Below, in pieces: positions 4,653-5,177 of a stretch of DNA of 5,177 nucleotides; the stretch's first letter is position 1; every line of letters begins with the position of its first letter. Made by a program: the position numbers and the translations under genes. Source of the stretch: Bifidobacteriaceae bacterium (GTDB lineage Bacteria > Actinomycetota > Actinomycetes > Actinomycetales > WQXJ01). The notes under the pieces were generated by a model, which saw only the letters and a program-made list of their open reading frames with translations, made no database searches and was not told the DNA's origin. The stretch covers positions 1 through 5,177 of the forward strand of contig JAITJY010000439.1 of assembly GCA_031278675.1 (NCBI GenBank). The letters are read 5' to 3'.

Positions 4653-4718
4653 ACCGCTGCGGAACGATGGCTCAATCCGCGTGGACTAGCGGCTCAACGC
4701 CTGCGGACCAGTGGCTCA
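4653..4718. repeat. 22-bp tandem repeats, three degenerate units
   Basis: GGCTCA recurs at 4669, 4691 and 4713, exactly 22 bp apart. Each is preceded by a related GCGGA or GTGGA segment about ten bases earlier (4660, 4682 and 4704). Units are 4653-4674, 4675-4696 and 4697-4718. On the minus strand each unit begins TGAGCC. Repeats of about this length next to one end are known for IS21-type elements, which is one reading; no transposase gene is present. The stretch 4556-4652 between the AbiEii fragment and these repeats shows nothing recognisable. Confidence 0.6.
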
Positions 4719-4744
4719 CCATCCATGGGCACATGGATGGTGAG
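4715..4744. repeat. 13-bp perfect hairpin with 4-base loop
   Basis: CTCACCATCCATG (4715-4727) pairs perfectly with CATGGATGGTGAG (4732-4744) around GGCA. It starts inside the last 22-bp unit. No T-tract follows, so it is not an obvious terminator. It may be part of an insertion-sequence end or a recombination site. Confidence 0.75.
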
Positions 4745-4814
4745 AAGCGAAATATCCATCATGACCACGCCTGGCCCACCAGGCCTATCGCCGCGCCCAA
4801 GATGGTGGTGGCTG

Positions 4815-5108
4815 CGATCGGCGACAATGGGGTAGCTGTACTCTCCAGAAGCGTGATCGACGATCTGGACCAAAGTGTTGCCCTCGAGCGCGTAGTGCGT
4901 CGGCGCTCTCAACTACCACCAACCCCGAATCAGTCGCGGCAGCCAGTTCGCCAGTGTCGAATTCTTGGGGAACCACTATCTCCTCAGCGGGCTCCGCTGC
5001 CGCGATAGCGTCCGCGACGATCTCTGCGGGATCGGTGTCGGGGTCCGGTGCCGCGTAAGCGGCTGGGGCCGCGATGGGCTCGCCGAGCGTGTCAACTCGT
5101 CGGCTTGG
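4815..5108 (-). pseudogene. Frameshifted relic of an actinobacterial secreted-protein gene
   Basis: On the minus strand one frame reads VDTLGEPIAAPAAYAAPDPD, then an Ala/Glu-rich stretch and EFDTGELAAATDSGLVVVES. At about 4900-4910 the sense continues in another frame as APTHYALEGNTLVQIVDHAS and YSYPIVAD. The second block matches the closing motif (xPTHYEVxGNTLxQxVxHxxxxYPVVAD) of a broad group of secreted actinobacterial proteins of unknown function. The Ala/Pro/Glu-rich block resembles the region after their signal peptide. No start codon or signal peptide remains: upstream lies a TAA within an AT-rich repeat. After VAD the frame enters the hairpin and tandem repeats. A large internal deletion, or a frameshift plus deletion, is inferred because the usual middle region is missing. 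Confidence 0.5.
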
Positions 5109-5113
5109 GGCCG

Positions 5114-5134
5114 CGAGTGTTTCAATTTATCTCC
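5114..5134 (-). repeat. AT-rich 21-bp repeat, copy 4
   Basis: This consensus copy is read on the minus strand (core GATAAATTGAAACACTC). It is separated from copy 5 by a 10-base spacer (TGGATTTCGT on the plus strand). The spacer sequence is unrelated to that between copies 1 and 2, but it has the same length. Confidence 0.9.
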
Positions 5135-5144
5135 TGGATTTCGT

Positions 5145-5165
5145 CGAGTGTTTCAATTTATCTCC
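5145..5165 (-). repeat. AT-rich 21-bp repeat, copy 5
   Basis: This consensus copy lies on the minus strand, 31 bp from copy 4. Only 12 bases remain to the window edge, so the array may go on. Copies 5 and 4 read on the minus strand mirror copies 1 and 2 on the plus strand, giving inward-pointing 52-bp units at the two ends of the window. Confidence 0.9.
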
Positions 5166-5177
5166 CGCCCTCAGCAT

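Overview
This is a GC-rich window. The two tRNA genes are of the high-GC actinobacterial type: tRNA-Thr(GGT) followed by elongator tRNA-Met(CAT), neither with an encoded CCA. GTG starts, VapBC of the mycobacterial PIN type and AbiE-like fragments also fit an actinobacterium. The genus cannot be told from the sequence. Much of the window is accessory DNA: three intact protein genes (one AAA_14/DUF4143 ATPase and a vapBC pair) lie among broken pieces of mobile, toxin-antitoxin and secreted-protein genes.

Layout. Bases 1-470 hold a minus-strand fragment resembling an XRE helix-turn-helix protein and little else. Bases 474-573 carry three copies of a 21-22 bp AT-rich repeat (core GATAAATTGAAACACTC). 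Two are direct copies with a 31-bp period and the third is inverted, giving a perfect 22-bp stem. Bases 710-1324 hold tRNA-Thr and tRNA-Met. Between them lies a 427-bp duplication unit that repeats the 3' half of tRNA-Thr, as left by site-specific integration at a tRNA end. A good hairpin terminator follows tRNA-Met. Next come a minus-strand fragment of a tyrosine recombinase core-binding domain and a plus-strand fragment resembling an IS66-type transposase N-terminus.

Bases 1803-3014 encode the ATPase, preceded by an AT-rich leader and a clear Shine-Dalgarno. A plus-strand antitoxin-like C-terminal tail (3144-3284) runs convergently into the end of vapC. vapB and vapC (minus strand, 3957-3275) overlap by one base and have a perfect 15-bp palindrome just upstream of a -10 box. 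Bases 4173-4555 hold an AbiEi-like antitoxin fragment followed in another frame by an AbiEii-like toxin fragment, apparently a decayed type IV toxin-antitoxin pair. Bases 4653-4744 hold 22-bp tandem repeats and a strong 13-bp hairpin, possibly an insertion-sequence end. Bases 4815-5108 (minus) are a frameshifted relic of an actinobacterial secreted-protein family.

The window closes with two more copies of the AT-rich repeat, again 31 bp apart and in the opposite orientation to the first pair. About 4.7 kb containing both tRNAs and the accessory genes is therefore bracketed by matching 52-bp double-repeat units pointing inwards. This repeat family, and its possible link to the ATPase or to an unseen recombinase, is the least explained feature here. 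All family assignments come from reading motifs by eye; no database search was run.
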